From contig JBJXFK010000175.1 of assembly GCA_046155505.1 (NCBI GenBank), positions 1 through 38,540 on the forward strand: DNA of 38,540 nt, read 5' to 3'. Source of the stretch: JBJXFK01 sp046155505 (GTDB lineage: Bacteria; Planctomycetota; Phycisphaerae; UBA1845; Fen-1342). This document shows, in pieces, positions 23,421 to 33,954 of the stretch (positions are counted from its first letter, which is position 1; every line of letters begins with the position of its first letter). Made by a program: the position numbers and the translations under genes. Below the pieces are notes generated by a model. It worked only from the letters and a program-made list of their open reading frames with translations. It did no database searches and had not been told where the DNA came from.

Positions 23421-25187
23421 ATGGACGTGCTCGGTGTCATTCTCGCGCGGGCGGGCAGCAAGGGCCTGCCTGACAAGTGCGTGCGCCCGCTTCTCGGGCG
23501 ACCGCTGATTGAGTACACGTTTGATCATGCGCTTGCGGCACGCGAGCTCAATGCGGTGTTGCTGTCGAGCGATTCGGGGCCCGCGCTGCAGCTCGCGCGG
23601 GCGCGTGGGATCGACATTGTCGAGCGGCCCGCGCAGCTCGCAAGCGACACCGCGACGGTGGATGACGCGCTGCGACACGCGGTGCAGACGTGGGAAGCGC
23701 GCTACGGGCGGACCGTCGATGCCGTAGTCATGCTCTACGGGAACATACCCGTGCGTGCGGCGGGGTCGATCGATCGGTGCATTGCGAATCTGCGTCGTGG
23801 CGGCTCGTCGGTGCGCACGGTCGCGCCGATCGGCAAGCACCATCCGGATTGGCTGCATCGACTAGACGGCGATCGCATGGATCAGTTTCGCAAGAACAGC
23901 ATCTATCGGCGGCAGGACCTGGAGCCGCTTTTCTATCACGACGGTGCGGTGATCGCAGTGACGCGGGCGGCGCTGTTTGGGGCGACGCCGGGCGATGCGC
24001 AATCGTTTCTCGGGGATGATCGCCGCGCCGTGAGGCAGCGCGCCGAAGATGCGGTGGACGTGGATGAGGCGATCGATCTGGCGATCGCGGAAGCGGTGTT
24101 GCGCAATGCGGCGGCGAGCGCGGGCGACCCGGTATTTCGATCGATGGTTCGCACGATCGGCGCGCGAGAGGTTGGTCCCGGTCGGCAGTGCTATGTGATC
24201 GCCGAAGCGGGCGTGAATCATGACGGTGATTTCGACGACGCGCTGCGGCTGATCGACGTTGCCGCGGACGCTGGCGCGGATGCGGTGAAATTTCAGATCT
24301 TCGAGGCCGCGAAACTCACGCGGCGCGACGCGCCAACGGCGGCATATCAGCTAGCGGCGGGCGGCCAGTCGCAGCAGGCGATGCTGGCGAAACTGGAGCT
24401 CGCGGCGGTGCAGTTTGAGCGGCTCGCAACGCGCGCGCGGCGGCGCGGGATCGATTTTCTGGCGACGCCGTTCGGGGTTGATGATCTTGCGGTGCTGCGA
24501 AAACTCGGCGCACCGGCGATCAAATTCGCCTCGACCGACTTGAACAACGTGACGCTGCTTCAGCCCGCGACGGCGCTCGGGTTGCCGATGATTCTGTCGA
24601 CCGGGGCGGCGACCGCGGTGGAAATCGATGCGGCGGTCGGGCGGCTGCGCGAATGGGACGTCGCCGAGCGATCGTTGCTGCTGCACTGCGTGAGTGCATA
24701 TCCGACGCCGCCGAATGCGGCGAATCTGCGCGCGATTGCGGCTCTGGCCGAGCGTACGGGCATGCCGGTCGGCTACAGCGATCACACGACGTTGACGACT
24801 ACCGGGGCGCTCGCGGTCGCGTGCGGGGCGTGTGTGTTGGAGAAGCACTTCACGCTTGATCGATTGCGACCGGGGCCGGACCATGCAATGTCGCTTTCGC
24901 CCGGCGAACTGGCCGAATATGTGGCCCGCGCGCGCGAGGCCGAGTCGCTGCTCGGCGGCGGGCACGTCGGCATGAGTGAGATCGAGCGCGACGTGCGGCG
25001 CGTGGCGCGAAAGAGCTTGTGTTATGCACGGCGGCTGGTTGCGGGAACGCGCGTCACGAGCGAGATGTTGATTGCCAAGCGCCCGGGCGACGGGATCGGG
25101 CCTGACGAGATTGAGCGGGTCGTCGGGCGCGAGTTGGTCGCGGATGTTTCGCCCGACAGCGTCGTCGCGTGGGAGCACCTGCGGTGA
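23421..25187 (+). CDS. Bifunctional CMP-nonulosonate cytidylyltransferase / nonulosonate synthase (NeuA-NeuB fusion)
   Basis: 588 residues in one frame. Residues 1 to about 235 are a NeuA-type cytidylyltransferase: VILARAGSKGLPDKCVRPLL nucleotide loop and VDVDEAIDLAIAE with metal-binding Asp213/Asp215. Residues about 255-588 are NeuB: CYVIAEAGVNHDGDFDDALR, DAVKFQIFEAAKL, LATPFGVDDL, SAYPTPPNAANL, GYSDHT and EKHFTLDR. A C-terminal SAF (antifreeze-like) domain follows (about 530-588). NeuB joins phosphoenolpyruvate to an N-acetylmannosamine-type sugar; NeuA activates the product with CTP. The two proteins are usually separate. The NeuA loop that is commonly LLQPTSPLR reads MLYGNIPVR (104-112), so the sugar may not be standard sialic acid. 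ATG 23421 lacks a clear Shine-Dalgarno. NeuC overlaps its stop by 4 bases. Confidence 0.9.
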   Translation: MDVLGVILARAGSKGLPDKCVRPLLGRPLIEYTFDHALAARELNAVLLSSDSGPALQLARARGIDIVERPAQLASDTATVDDALRHAVQTWEARYGRTVDAVVMLYGNIPVRAAGSIDRCIANLRRGGSSVRTVAPIGKHHPDWLHRLDGDRMDQFRKNSIYRRQDLEPLFYHDGAVIAVTRAALFGATPGDAQSFLGDDRRAVRQRAEDAVDVDEAIDLAIAEAVLRNAAASAGDPVFRSMVRTIGAREVGPGRQCYVIAEAGVNHDGDFDDALRLIDVAADAGADAVKFQIFEAAKLTRRDAPTAAYQLAAGGQSQQAMLAKLELAAVQFERLATRARRRGIDFLATPFGVDDLAVLRKLGAPAIKFASTDLNNVTLLQPATALGLPMILSTGAATAVEIDAAVGRLREWDVAERSLLLHCVSAYPTPPNAANLRAIAALAERTGMPVGYSDHTTLTTTGALAVACGACVLEKHFTLDRLRPGPDHAMSLSPGELAEYVARAREAESLLGGGHVGMSEIERDVRRVARKSLCYARRLVAGTRVTSEMLIAKRPGDGIGPDEIERVVGRELVADVSPDSVVAWEHLR

Positions 25188-26311
25188 AGCGGCGGATCGC
25201 GGTGGTGACCGGCACGCGGGCCGAATATGGCGCGCTGCGATCGACGATTCTCGCGTTGCGCGATTCGCCACGCGTCGAGTTGCAGGTTGTTGCGACGGGG
25301 CTGCATCTGCTGCGGCAATTCGGGAGAACGATTGACGACATTCGCCGCGACGGCGTGCCAATCGCCGCGACGGTGCCGATGCAGCGCGGCGACGATTCGG
25401 CGACCGATCAGGCGCGCGGTCTGGCCCGCGGCGTTGACGGTTTGGCGCGGCTCTTTCATCGGGCGCGGACCGACATCGTGGTTGTACTCGGCGATCGGAT
25501 TGAGGCGATGGCCGCGGCGCTGGCGGCGACGACCACGGGCCGCGTGGTCGCGCACATTCACGGCGGCGACGTGGCGGCGGGCGATTTTGACGAGAGCTTG
25601 CGGCATGCGATCACGAAGCTCGCGCACGTTCACCTGACGGCGAGCGAGTCGTCGCGACGGCGTGTGATTCGCTTGGGCGAGGACGCGCGGCGCGTTTTCT
25701 TGGTGGGTGCGCCGGGGCTAGATGATTTGCGAGTGGAGCTGCGCGCGCGACGCGGATCGAAGCGGGCCGGCGGTGAGGCGCTGGTTGTGTTTCACGCGAC
25801 CGGGCGCGATGTACGCGTCGAACGCCGCGCGATGGAGACGATCCTGCACGCTGTGAGCGCGGCTGGCTTGCGGCGGCGGATCATCTATCCGAATAGTGAT
25901 CGCGGGCATGCGGGCATCGTCGCGGCGATTGAGGCGCATGTGCGCCGCAGTGGCAATGACGCAGTGGCGCATCGGTCGTTGCCAAGGGGTGATTTCCTGC
26001 GCGCGCTGATCGACGCGGATTTGTTGATCGGAAATTCATCGAGCGGGATCATTGAAGCGCCGCTGGCGGGGACGGCAACGGTAAATATTGGCGATCGGCA
26101 ACTTGGCCGCGAGCCGGGCGGAACAAGCATTGTGCATTGCGGCGAATCGGTGCGTGCTCTCGCACGCGCGATCGATCAAGCGATGCAGATGCGACCGCGC
26201 CGCGGCGGGCGGTGCGTCTATGGCGATGGACGGAGCGGTCCGCGGATTGCGAGAATTTTGGAGCGTGTCTCGGTGAATGCACGGTTGGTGCGAAAGCGAA
26301 TTGCGTATTGA
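25184..26311 (+). CDS. neuC: UDP-GlcNAc 2-epimerase (hydrolysing), NeuC type
   Basis: 375 residues. NeuC-type enzymes convert UDP-N-acetylglucosamine (or a modified form) to free N-acetylmannosamine and UDP, the substrate for NeuB. MKRRIAVVTGTRAEYGALRS is the family N-terminus. VVLGDRIEAMAAALAA, HIHGGDVAAGDFDESLRHAI, KLAHVHLTASE and GNSSSGIIEAP (about 283-293) follow. The GTG at 25184 overlaps the TGA of the preceding gene (GTGA) and has GGGAG 8 bases upstream, so translation is coupled. With the NeuA-NeuB fusion this makes a compact three-activity operon. No sialyltransferase, NeuD or LegB/LegC-like gene is nearby, so the pathway could give Neu5Ac or, with genes elsewhere, a legionaminate-like sugar. 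Confidence 0.9.
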   Translation: MKRRIAVVTGTRAEYGALRSTILALRDSPRVELQVVATGLHLLRQFGRTIDDIRRDGVPIAATVPMQRGDDSATDQARGLARGVDGLARLFHRARTDIVVVLGDRIEAMAAALAATTTGRVVAHIHGGDVAAGDFDESLRHAITKLAHVHLTASESSRRRVIRLGEDARRVFLVGAPGLDDLRVELRARRGSKRAGGEALVVFHATGRDVRVERRAMETILHAVSAAGLRRRIIYPNSDRGHAGIVAAIEAHVRRSGNDAVAHRSLPRGDFLRALIDADLLIGNSSSGIIEAPLAGTATVNIGDRQLGREPGGTSIVHCGESVRALARAIDQAMQMRPRRGGRCVYGDGRSGPRIARILERVSVNARLVRKRIAY

Positions 26312-26360
26312 GCGCGGTGTCGGGCGATATTTCCTTGTTTCATTCCGACTTCTCGCAACG

Positions 26361-26393
26361 CATGCCGACGGCGGAGTACCGCTCGTCGGCATG
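26361..26393. terminator. Long hairpin after neuC, possible terminator
   Basis: Arms CATGCCGACGGCGG (26361-26374) and CCGCTCGTCGGCATG (26379-26393) pair with one bulged T around AGTA. A TTTTT run follows about 15 bases later on the plus strand (about 26406-26411), rather far for a classical terminator. It sits between converging neuC and pyrB. It could equally be a repeat-type palindrome. Confidence 0.5.
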
Positions 26394-26452
26394 GCACCTG
26401 CGACGATTTTTCTGTTCCCTGTTCCCTGGTTCACACGAGCAAACCGCGGAGG

Positions 26453-26502
26453 GCCGCGGTGCTCCATAGTCGCGGTGCTCCATCGGCGCGGTGCTGCGTG
26501 TC
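26453..26502. repeat. Short tandem CGCGGTGCTCCAT repeats
   Basis: Three imperfect copies of a CGCGGTGCT(CCAT) word lie between the neuC hairpin and the pyrB stop. Upstream is a doubled GTTCCCTG word (about 26414-26429). Function unknown. Confidence 0.6.
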
Positions 26503-26503
26503 G

Positions 26504-27469
26504 CTACACGCGGGCGTGTTCTGTCGCCGCCGCTTGCTGACAGAGGAACAGCGTCGCCATGCGCACCGCGAGGCCGTTGGTCACTTGCCGCAGGATCGAT
26601 GAATTGGGCCCGTCGGCGACGTCGGCGGCCAGCTCGATGCCGCGATTCACTGGGCCGGGGTGCATGATCAGCACGTCGCGCTTGCAGCGCGTCAGCCGCT
26701 CGCTGTTCATGCCGAATAGCTGCACATACTCGCGCACCGACGGGAACATGTTCGCCGCGATGCGCTCCTTCTGAATGCGCAGCATGCTGATCACGTCCAT
26801 CTCGGGCAGGATCGCGTCGAGGTTATGCACGACGCGACAGCCGAGCTTTTCGAACGTGCGCGGCGCGAGCGTCGGCGGGCCGACCAGTGTCACTCGCGCG
26901 CCGAGTTTCAGCAGGCCGTCGATGTCGGACCGAGCGACGCGCGAATGCGTGATGTCGCCCACGATCGCGACGTTCAGCCCTTCGACGCGGCCCTTGCGCT
27001 CGCGAATGGTGAACAGATCGAGCAAGCCTTGCGTCGGATGTTGATGCACCCCGTCGCCAGCATTCACGACGCAGCAATTCACCGCCTGTGCGAGCATGTG
27101 TGCCGATCCGGCGGCAGGGTGGCGCAGGATCATGAAATCGACGCCCATCGCCTCGATGTTGCGGGCGGTGTCGATCAGTGATTCGCCCTTGCTGGTGGAA
27201 GACATTTTCTCGGAGAAGTCGATCACGTCGGCGCTGAGGCGCTGCGCGGCAAGCTCGAAGCTGACCCGCGTGCGCGTGCTTTCCTCGAAGAACAGGCAAA
27301 CGACGACGCGCCCGCGCAGGGCGGGCACCTTTTTCACGCTGCGGGTTGAGACTTCCTTGAAACTCTCGGCCGTGTCGAGCACATAGAGGATCTCTTCGCG
27401 GGTGAGATCCTCCAGGCTCAGCAGGTGCTTGCGGGTCCAGATCGGGCGCTCGCTTGCATAGGTCGTCAT
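26504..27469 (-). CDS. pyrB: Aspartate carbamoyltransferase, catalytic chain
   Basis: 321 residues. PyrB condenses carbamoyl phosphate and aspartate, the committed step of pyrimidine synthesis. FFEESTRTRVSFELAAQRL holds the carbamoyl-phosphate loop STRTR (64-68), SSTSKGES the mobile Ser/Lys loop, and HPAAGSAH, HQHPTQGLLDL, GDITHSRVARS and MHPGPVNRG follow in order. The aspartate-domain Arg residues are present. The ATG at 27469 overlaps the TGA of pyrR (ATGA), so translation is coupled. No regulatory-chain (pyrI) or pyrC gene follows in the window, since the gene ends next to the repeat region after neuC. Confidence 0.96.
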   Translation of the reverse strand: MTTYASERPIWTRKHLLSLEDLTREEILYVLDTAESFKEVSTRSVKKVPALRGRVVVCLFFEESTRTRVSFELAAQRLSADVIDFSEKMSSTSKGESLIDTARNIEAMGVDFMILRHPAAGSAHMLAQAVNCCVVNAGDGVHQHPTQGLLDLFTIRERKGRVEGLNVAIVGDITHSRVARSDIDGLLKLGARVTLVGPPTLAPRTFEKLGCRVVHNLDAILPEMDVISMLRIQKERIAANMFPSVREYVQLFGMNSERLTRCKRDVLIMHPGPVNRGIELAADVADGPNSSILRQVTNGLAVRMATLFLCQQAAATEHARV

Positions 27470-27987
27470 ACCATGTCGACCTCGTCGCTGCCGTCCAGCT
27501 CGGTGACTTTGACTTTCACGATGTTCGCCGCGCTGGTCTCGATCGTCAGGCCCGTGAAATCGGGCTGAATCGGCAGCTCGCGCCAGCCGCGATCGACCAT
27601 CACCGCCAGCTTGATCGCGTTCGGTCGGCCCAGATCGTTCAGCGCGCTCAGCGCGGCCCGCACGGATCGGCCGGTATAGAGCACATCATCGACCAGCACC
27701 ATCCACACGCCGGTGATGTCGAAATTGATCTCGGTGCTGCGCGTGACGGCGCTGGGGCCGATGGTGGTCAGGTCGTCGCGATAGAGCGTGATGTCGAGCG
27801 CGCCATCGTGCGCGACCTTCACGCCGCGCGCTTCGAGCAGAGGGATCAGATATCGTCCGAGCACTTCGCCGCGACGCCGAATGCCGACGACGGCGACGGG
27901 GCGATCCTTCGGCGCGGCGACGGCGATGCGCGCCGCCATCTCGGCCAGAGCGGCGTGAAACTGGGCGTTGTTCATTAGCTTGGTCAT
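27466..27987 (-). CDS. pyrR: Bifunctional pyr operon regulator / uracil phosphoribosyltransferase
   Basis: 173 residues. In Gram-positive bacteria PyrR binds leader RNA to attenuate pyr genes and also makes UMP from uracil and PRPP. VLVDDVLYTGRSVRAAL (97-113) is the PRPP-binding loop. VAVVGIRRRGEVLGRYL (31-47), DITLYRDDL and VMVDRGWRELPIQPDFTG are PyrR-specific. ATG 27987 is used; no good Shine-Dalgarno is seen. It is the first gene of the pyrRB operon. I could not find a convincing PyrR-binding anti-antiterminator upstream, so RNA attenuation in this organism is unproven. Confidence 0.94.
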   Translation of the reverse strand: MTKLMNNAQFHAALAEMAARIAVAAPKDRPVAVVGIRRRGEVLGRYLIPLLEARGVKVAHDGALDITLYRDDLTTIGPSAVTRSTEINFDITGVWMVLVDDVLYTGRSVRAALSALNDLGRPNAIKLAVMVDRGWRELPIQPDFTGLTIETSAANIVKVKVTELDGSDEVDMV

Positions 27988-28123
27988 GATTCGACAGCGT
28001 AACGCCGCGCGACGAGGCATGCAAAGTTGCCGGTGCGGCGCTTCGGTCTGCCGCTTGCCGCACTCCATAACCTCATATTGTGAATCAAGTTACAGCCGAT
28101 GACGCAGATGCAAAAAGCGACTC

Positions 28124-28151
28124 TTGCATGAATCACCGTCTCGGCTATCAT
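28124..28151 (+). promoter_or_regulatory. Promoter of rpsU
   Basis: TTGCAT (28124-28129), a 16-base spacer and TATCAT (28146-28151), about 73 bases before the rpsU start codon. The match to sigma-70 consensus is good for this GC-rich DNA. Confidence 0.55.
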
Positions 28152-28224
28152 GGCCGATTCCCCTGCGGCGGAGGCCTCGGGGTCAACTGGCGTAAGCATT
28201 GAAAAGCGAAAGGGTTAGATTTGC

Positions 28225-28413
28225 ATGATCCGAGTCAAGGTGCGCGGTAACGAATCCGTCGAACAGATGGTTCGCCGCTTCAAAAAGCTGTGCGAGAAAG
28301 AGGGCCTGACGCGCGACATCAAGCGCACCAGCTATTACGAAAAGCCCTCGGAGCGGCGTCGCCGCAAGGTGCGCAAGAGCATGAAGCGCATCGTCAAAGA
28401 CAACGTGTTCTAA
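28225..28413 (+). CDS. rpsU: Small ribosomal subunit protein bS21
   Basis: 62 residues, very basic: MIRVKVRGNESVEQMVRRFK, then KRTSYYEKPSERRRRKVRKS. This is the S21 pattern of the 30S subunit protein that helps initiation of mRNAs. AAAGGG lies about 12 bases before the ATG. It stands alone between the divergent pyrRB operon and the membrane pyrophosphatase gene, with its own promoter. A T6 run about 20 bases after the stop (28433-28440) follows no strong hairpin, so termination is uncertain. Confidence 0.95.
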   Translation: MIRVKVRGNESVEQMVRRFKKLCEKEGLTRDIKRTSYYEKPSERRRRKVRKSMKRIVKDNVF

Positions 28414-28728
28414 AGGTCTGGCGACCACAGCACGTTTTTTGGCCGATATTCTCGGCGTCCGCTATTTGGGTGCGCGACGCCGCTGTGGCGTGGGCGTTGC
28501 CGGTCTGCTTTCGACCGGCGAAGCCGTGCCCCTCGATAGCTGTTCTATCTGTTGTATTTGTCGTTGCATCGCTTGCCGCCCTAGCGGAGCGATTCGTTTC
28601 GGCGTCGCGACGCTCGTCGCGGCATTCGTCGGTTGACCTGCTCGCCAAGGCGCGAGGCGGCGGGTCGTCGGCGACCTCAATAGTCGTTACCAACATGATC
28701 GCATTCGTGGCCCCAGGAGGCTGACGCA
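28414..28728 (+). other. Gap between rpsU and hppA, no gene seen
   Basis: 315 bases. Open frames here lack coding character. It must carry the hppA leader, which ends in a perfect AGGAGG 8 bases before the GTG. No convincing -35/-10 pair is seen, so readthrough from rpsU cannot be excluded. Confidence 0.5.
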
Positions 28729-31311
<2,583 letters not shown>

Positions 31312-31347
31312 GCACGCCCGCAGGGGCTTGTCCATCGTATGAAGTGC

Positions 31348-31403
31348 AAAACCGCGGTGTTCGTGGCGACCCATCGGGTTGCCGCGAACGTCGCGGTTTT
31401 TTT
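31348..31403 (+). terminator. Rho-independent terminator of hppA
   Basis: A long imperfect hairpin: AAAACCGCG, GTTCG and GGC on the left pair with GCC, GCGAAC and CGCGGTTTT on the right, closed by a loop around CCCATCGGG. It ends in seven T (31397-31403), 36 bases after the hppA stop. Confidence 0.85.
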
Positions 31404-31443
31404 GGGCGGTTTCCACATCGAGTCGAACATGATTTGTAAGAAG

Positions 31444-31528
31444 CGGAGAGGGTGGGATTCGAACCCACGGTGACTTGCGCCACACCGGTTTTCAAGACCG
31501 GCTCCTTAGGCCACTCGGACACCTCTCC
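31444..31528 (-). tRNA. tRNA-Ser (anticodon UGA)
   Basis: 85 bases, class II tRNA with a long variable arm. Acceptor GGAGAGG pairs with CCTCTCC. The anticodon loop is CTTGAAA with TGA. The T-loop GGTTCGAATCC is standard. Discriminator G; CCA is not encoded. It reads UCN serine codons. It is not tRNA-Sec, whose anticodon is UCA. Confidence 0.95.
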
Positions 31529-31590
31529 ATGTCGGCGGTTTTGCCGCTGGTTCGCATAGTTTAGCGGCTATCCAGCGCGGGTCGAGCGCG

Positions 31591-32574
31591 CTACGTCGGC
31601 TGCATCGCGCGAACATCTCGTGGCCCAGCCGGAAGCTCCACGACCGTTGCGGCTCTACCGCGCGCGAAGAGCGCCAACGCGATCCCGCCGATGAGGATGT
31701 TGGCCGCCATGAACACCTGCTGTACCGTCGCGTCCAGTTCCCACTGCACGCATAAGTAGAACCATAGATTCCAGCCGAAGTTCAACGCCCCGTGGCAGAT
31801 CACGCCGGGCCAGACGCTGTTGGTGCGCCACGCGAGATAGCCGAGCCACACGCCCGGCAAAAACGTGAACACGACCTGCAATGGGATCAAGTGAAACGCC
31901 GCGAAGATCAGCGACGTGTACACGATCGCCTTCGCCGGCCGCGTGCGGCGAAGCAATCGCCGCTGGACATAGCCGCGAAAAAAGAGTTCCTCGCAGATCG
32001 CAGGCGCGATCGACACGACGGCGAGCCAGCCCGCCGCACCGAACGGCGAGAGCCGTGCGTAGAGATCGACCGGCACGAACGGCTGCCCCAGGGCAAACGC
32101 GGCGAGCGCGGGCAGGCCGGCACTCACGGTGGCCACCCAGCCGGTGGCGAGCACGATGAGCAGCCACTCGGCGCTCGACATTCGTGCGGCGTGCAGGCCG
32201 AGCTGTTCGCGCGGAGCGACGCGGCTGGAGCGCGTCGCGGCGAATGCGACAACCAGCAGCGCCGCCTGGGTTACGAGAATGGCGGCGATCAGAAATTCCG
32301 GGCTGCTGAGCAGGGTTTCGATGCGATTGTCGACCACATTGCCGCGGGGGCGCGTTCGCACCGGATCAGAAAACGCGGCCGCGAAGCCGAACACGGCGCC
32401 CGCGCACGCCGACGTAGCGAACGCCAGCATCAGTGCGAGAATCGCGACGACGGTCACCTCGCGGACGCGCGGCGGCCGCTCCGCCGGGCGAGCGAGCACG
32501 GGCGGGGCGATCACGGGCACGGTAACGGCTTGCTCGGTCGCTGGGACATCGGGCGGGATCGGAGAATCGAGCAT
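31591..32574 (-). CDS. CPBP-family intramembrane metalloprotease (CAAX protease-like)
   Basis: 327 residues with several membrane helices. The Abi/CPBP motifs are all present: EELFFRG (Glu195, Glu196, Arg200), FAAFHLI (His228) and HGALNFGW (His261, Asn265), which form the metal-binding active site inside the membrane. A Pro-rich, soluble 40-residue N-terminus precedes the first helix. The ATG at 32574 has GAGG 6 bases upstream. Family members process prenylated proteins or peptides, or serve in bacteriocin self-immunity; the target here is unknown. It is divergent from the nucleotidyltransferase cassette. Confidence 0.88.
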   Translation of the reverse strand: MLDSPIPPDVPATEQAVTVPVIAPPVLARPAERPPRVREVTVVAILALMLAFATSACAGAVFGFAAAFSDPVRTRPRGNVVDNRIETLLSSPEFLIAAILVTQAALLVVAFAATRSSRVAPREQLGLHAARMSSAEWLLIVLATGWVATVSAGLPALAAFALGQPFVPVDLYARLSPFGAAGWLAVVSIAPAICEELFFRGYVQRRLLRRTRPAKAIVYTSLIFAAFHLIPLQVVFTFLPGVWLGYLAWRTNSVWPGVICHGALNFGWNLWFYLCVQWELDATVQQVFMAANILIGGIALALFARGRAATVVELPAGPRDVRAMQPT

Positions 32575-32676
32575 GCACGGCCTCGCGCGCGGTACGTCAC
32601 TTGCGCGTCGCCGCCAACCGCCGCGCACGACCGGCGATCGCGCGCAAATTGCCGCGAATGCGCCCGCCGACAATGA

Positions 32677-32682
32677 TATACT
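32677..32682 (+). promoter_or_regulatory. -10 box giving a probable leaderless start
   Basis: TATACT ends 8 bases before the ATG at 32691. A start of transcription at the normal distance would fall at the start codon. No Shine-Dalgarno precedes the ATG and no good -35 is visible. Confidence 0.45.
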
Positions 32683-32690
32683 GACCAACT

Positions 32691-32906
32691 ATGGAAGTAG
32701 AGTCGATCATGGAGCAGTGGAACAAGCGCGACCGGTACTTGTCGCCGCAGCAGCGCATCGTCGAGGCGATGGAGTTGTCGGACTTGAGCGTTTCGATCGC
32801 GCTCGCTGCCATTCGCGCCCAGCAACCCGGCGCGGACGAGCAGACCGTGTTGCGAACGTACACGTGCCGTGCGTTGGCTGACGAGCCGCGCCGATCGCAA
32901 CCATGA
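32691..32906 (+). CDS. Small partner protein of the nucleotidyltransferase cassette
   Basis: 71 residues: MEVESIMEQWNKRDRYLSPQ, then QRIVEAMELSDLSVSIALAA, and IRAQQPGADEQTVLRTYTCR. The pattern resembles small proteins that I recall accompanying AbiEii-like nucleotidyltransferases in many genomes, but I cannot check this here. It is all-helical in appearance, with no DNA-binding motif seen. The stop overlaps the start of the next gene (ATGA). An ATG at 32709 is an alternative start. It would be the antitoxin or adaptor if the pair is a toxin-antitoxin unit, which is inferred. Confidence 0.6.
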   Translation: MEVESIMEQWNKRDRYLSPQQRIVEAMELSDLSVSIALAAIRAQQPGADEQTVLRTYTCRALADEPRRSQP

Positions 32907-33484
32907 CCATTTCCGACTATGCAGTCCGGGTCGTGGACGCGCTCGACAGCGCGGGCGTCCCGTACTTTCTGACCGGCGCGCTCGTGCTCGGTGCCTACGG
33001 CCCGGCTCGCGCCACAAAAGACCTCGACTTTGTGATCGATCTGGGCGGCGTACCGATCGCGCGCGTTGCGCAGTTGCTCGGCGACGATTTTGTGCTCGAC
33101 CCGCAGATTCAATTTGAGACGATTACGTCATCCGCCGTGTTCAAGTTTGACATTCGCGGCGCGGGGTTCATCGCGGAATTGTTCCTGCTCGGCGACGATC
33201 CATTCATGCGCGAGCGATTTGGGCGACGATATGCCATCGATCTGCTTGGACGACGAATCGCGATCCCGACCGCCGAAGACATCATCGTCCAGAAAATCCG
33301 CTGGTTCGCGCGCGGCGGAAGGCCGAAAGACCGCAGCGACGCAGCGATGGTACTTACGGCGATGTTCGAATCCCTCGACTGGCCGTACATCCGCCGCTGG
33401 GCTGCAGAGCATGAAACGACCGGATTGCTGGAAGAGCTCATCGCCGAAAAAGAGCGCGCCGAGCGTGCGTTGGGGGGAAAGTAG
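32903..33484 (+). CDS. AbiEii-like nucleotidyltransferase
   Basis: 193 residues. VPYFLTGALVLGAYGPARAT then KDLDFVID has the G-x-L...KDxD pattern of minimal nucleotidyltransferases, with Asp40 and Asp42 as metal ligands. PTAEDIIVQKIRWFARGG (about 123-140) and RPKDRSDAAMVL match the later helices typical of AbiEii/AbiGii-like proteins. Such enzymes act as toxins by transferring nucleotides to tRNA or other targets in some systems, but many relatives have no proven role. Start ATG 32903 overlaps the previous stop by 4 bases, so the two are coupled. Next come two tRNA genes on the other strand. Confidence 0.78.
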   Translation: MTISDYAVRVVDALDSAGVPYFLTGALVLGAYGPARATKDLDFVIDLGGVPIARVAQLLGDDFVLDPQIQFETITSSAVFKFDIRGAGFIAELFLLGDDPFMRERFGRRYAIDLLGRRIAIPTAEDIIVQKIRWFARGGRPKDRSDAAMVLTAMFESLDWPYIRRWAAEHETTGLLEELIAEKERAERALGGK

Positions 33485-33494
33485 AAATGGCAAA

Positions 33495-33568
33495 CGCACC
33501 CGATAGGATTCGAACCTATAACCTTCGGCTCCGTAGGCCGACGCTCTATCCAGTTGAGCTACGGGTGC
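33495..33568 (-). tRNA. tRNA-Arg (anticodon ACG)
   Basis: 74 bases. Acceptor GCACCCG pairs with CGGGTGC, anticodon loop CTACGGA with ACG, T-loop AGGTTCGAATCCT. Discriminator G, CCA not encoded. It ends 10 bases after the nucleotidyltransferase gene on the opposite strand. Confidence 0.95.
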
Positions 33569-33633
33569 GTGAGTCAGATTGTCGCCGGGTCGCTCGCGCC
33601 GCCGATCGATGGCGGGGCAGCGTCCCACATTCA

Positions 33634-33717
33634 TGCCCGGGACAGGATTCGAACCTGCACGAAGTTGCCCTCACCAGCCCCTCAAGCTGGCGCGTCTGCC
33701 AGTTCCGCCACCCGGGC
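33634..33717 (-). tRNA. tRNA-Leu (anticodon GAG)
   Basis: 84 bases, class II. Acceptor GCCCGGG pairs with CCCGGGC, anticodon loop CTTGAGG with GAG, T-loop AGGTTCGAATCCT. Discriminator A, CCA not encoded. It lies 65 bases upstream of tRNA-Arg and may be in the same transcript. Confidence 0.95.
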
Positions 33718-33886
33718 GGGCAGCCTGCCGAATCGGGAGGCAGACGGGGCACAGTAATTCACGCTCGGATTGGCGTCAAGATGGCCGCGCACATCGCGAG
33801 AATCGGACTTGGAATCGGCTGTTTCGACGATACCCCGACCGGCCTGCGTTTCGCGTCGGGCGCCGTCCGTGGTCCTCGCCGCATTC

Positions 33887-33915
33887 TTGCCCGCGGCGCG
33901 TTGCGTCGTTATAAG
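33887..33915 (+). promoter_or_regulatory. Promoter of the Clp N-domain gene
   Basis: TTGCCC (33887-33892), a 17-base spacer and TATAAG (33910-33915), about 39 bases before the ATG at 33955. One of the better sigma-70-like promoters in the window. Confidence 0.6.
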
Positions 33916-33954
33916 AACTCCCGAGTCGCTGGGCGGATTGGGTGAGGGCTGGCC

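Noticed and set aside
31444..31528. Possible tRNA-Sec to support the Sec reading of selD
   Set aside because: The anticodon is UGA (reads UCA serine codons), not UCA, and the acceptor arm is the normal 7 bp.
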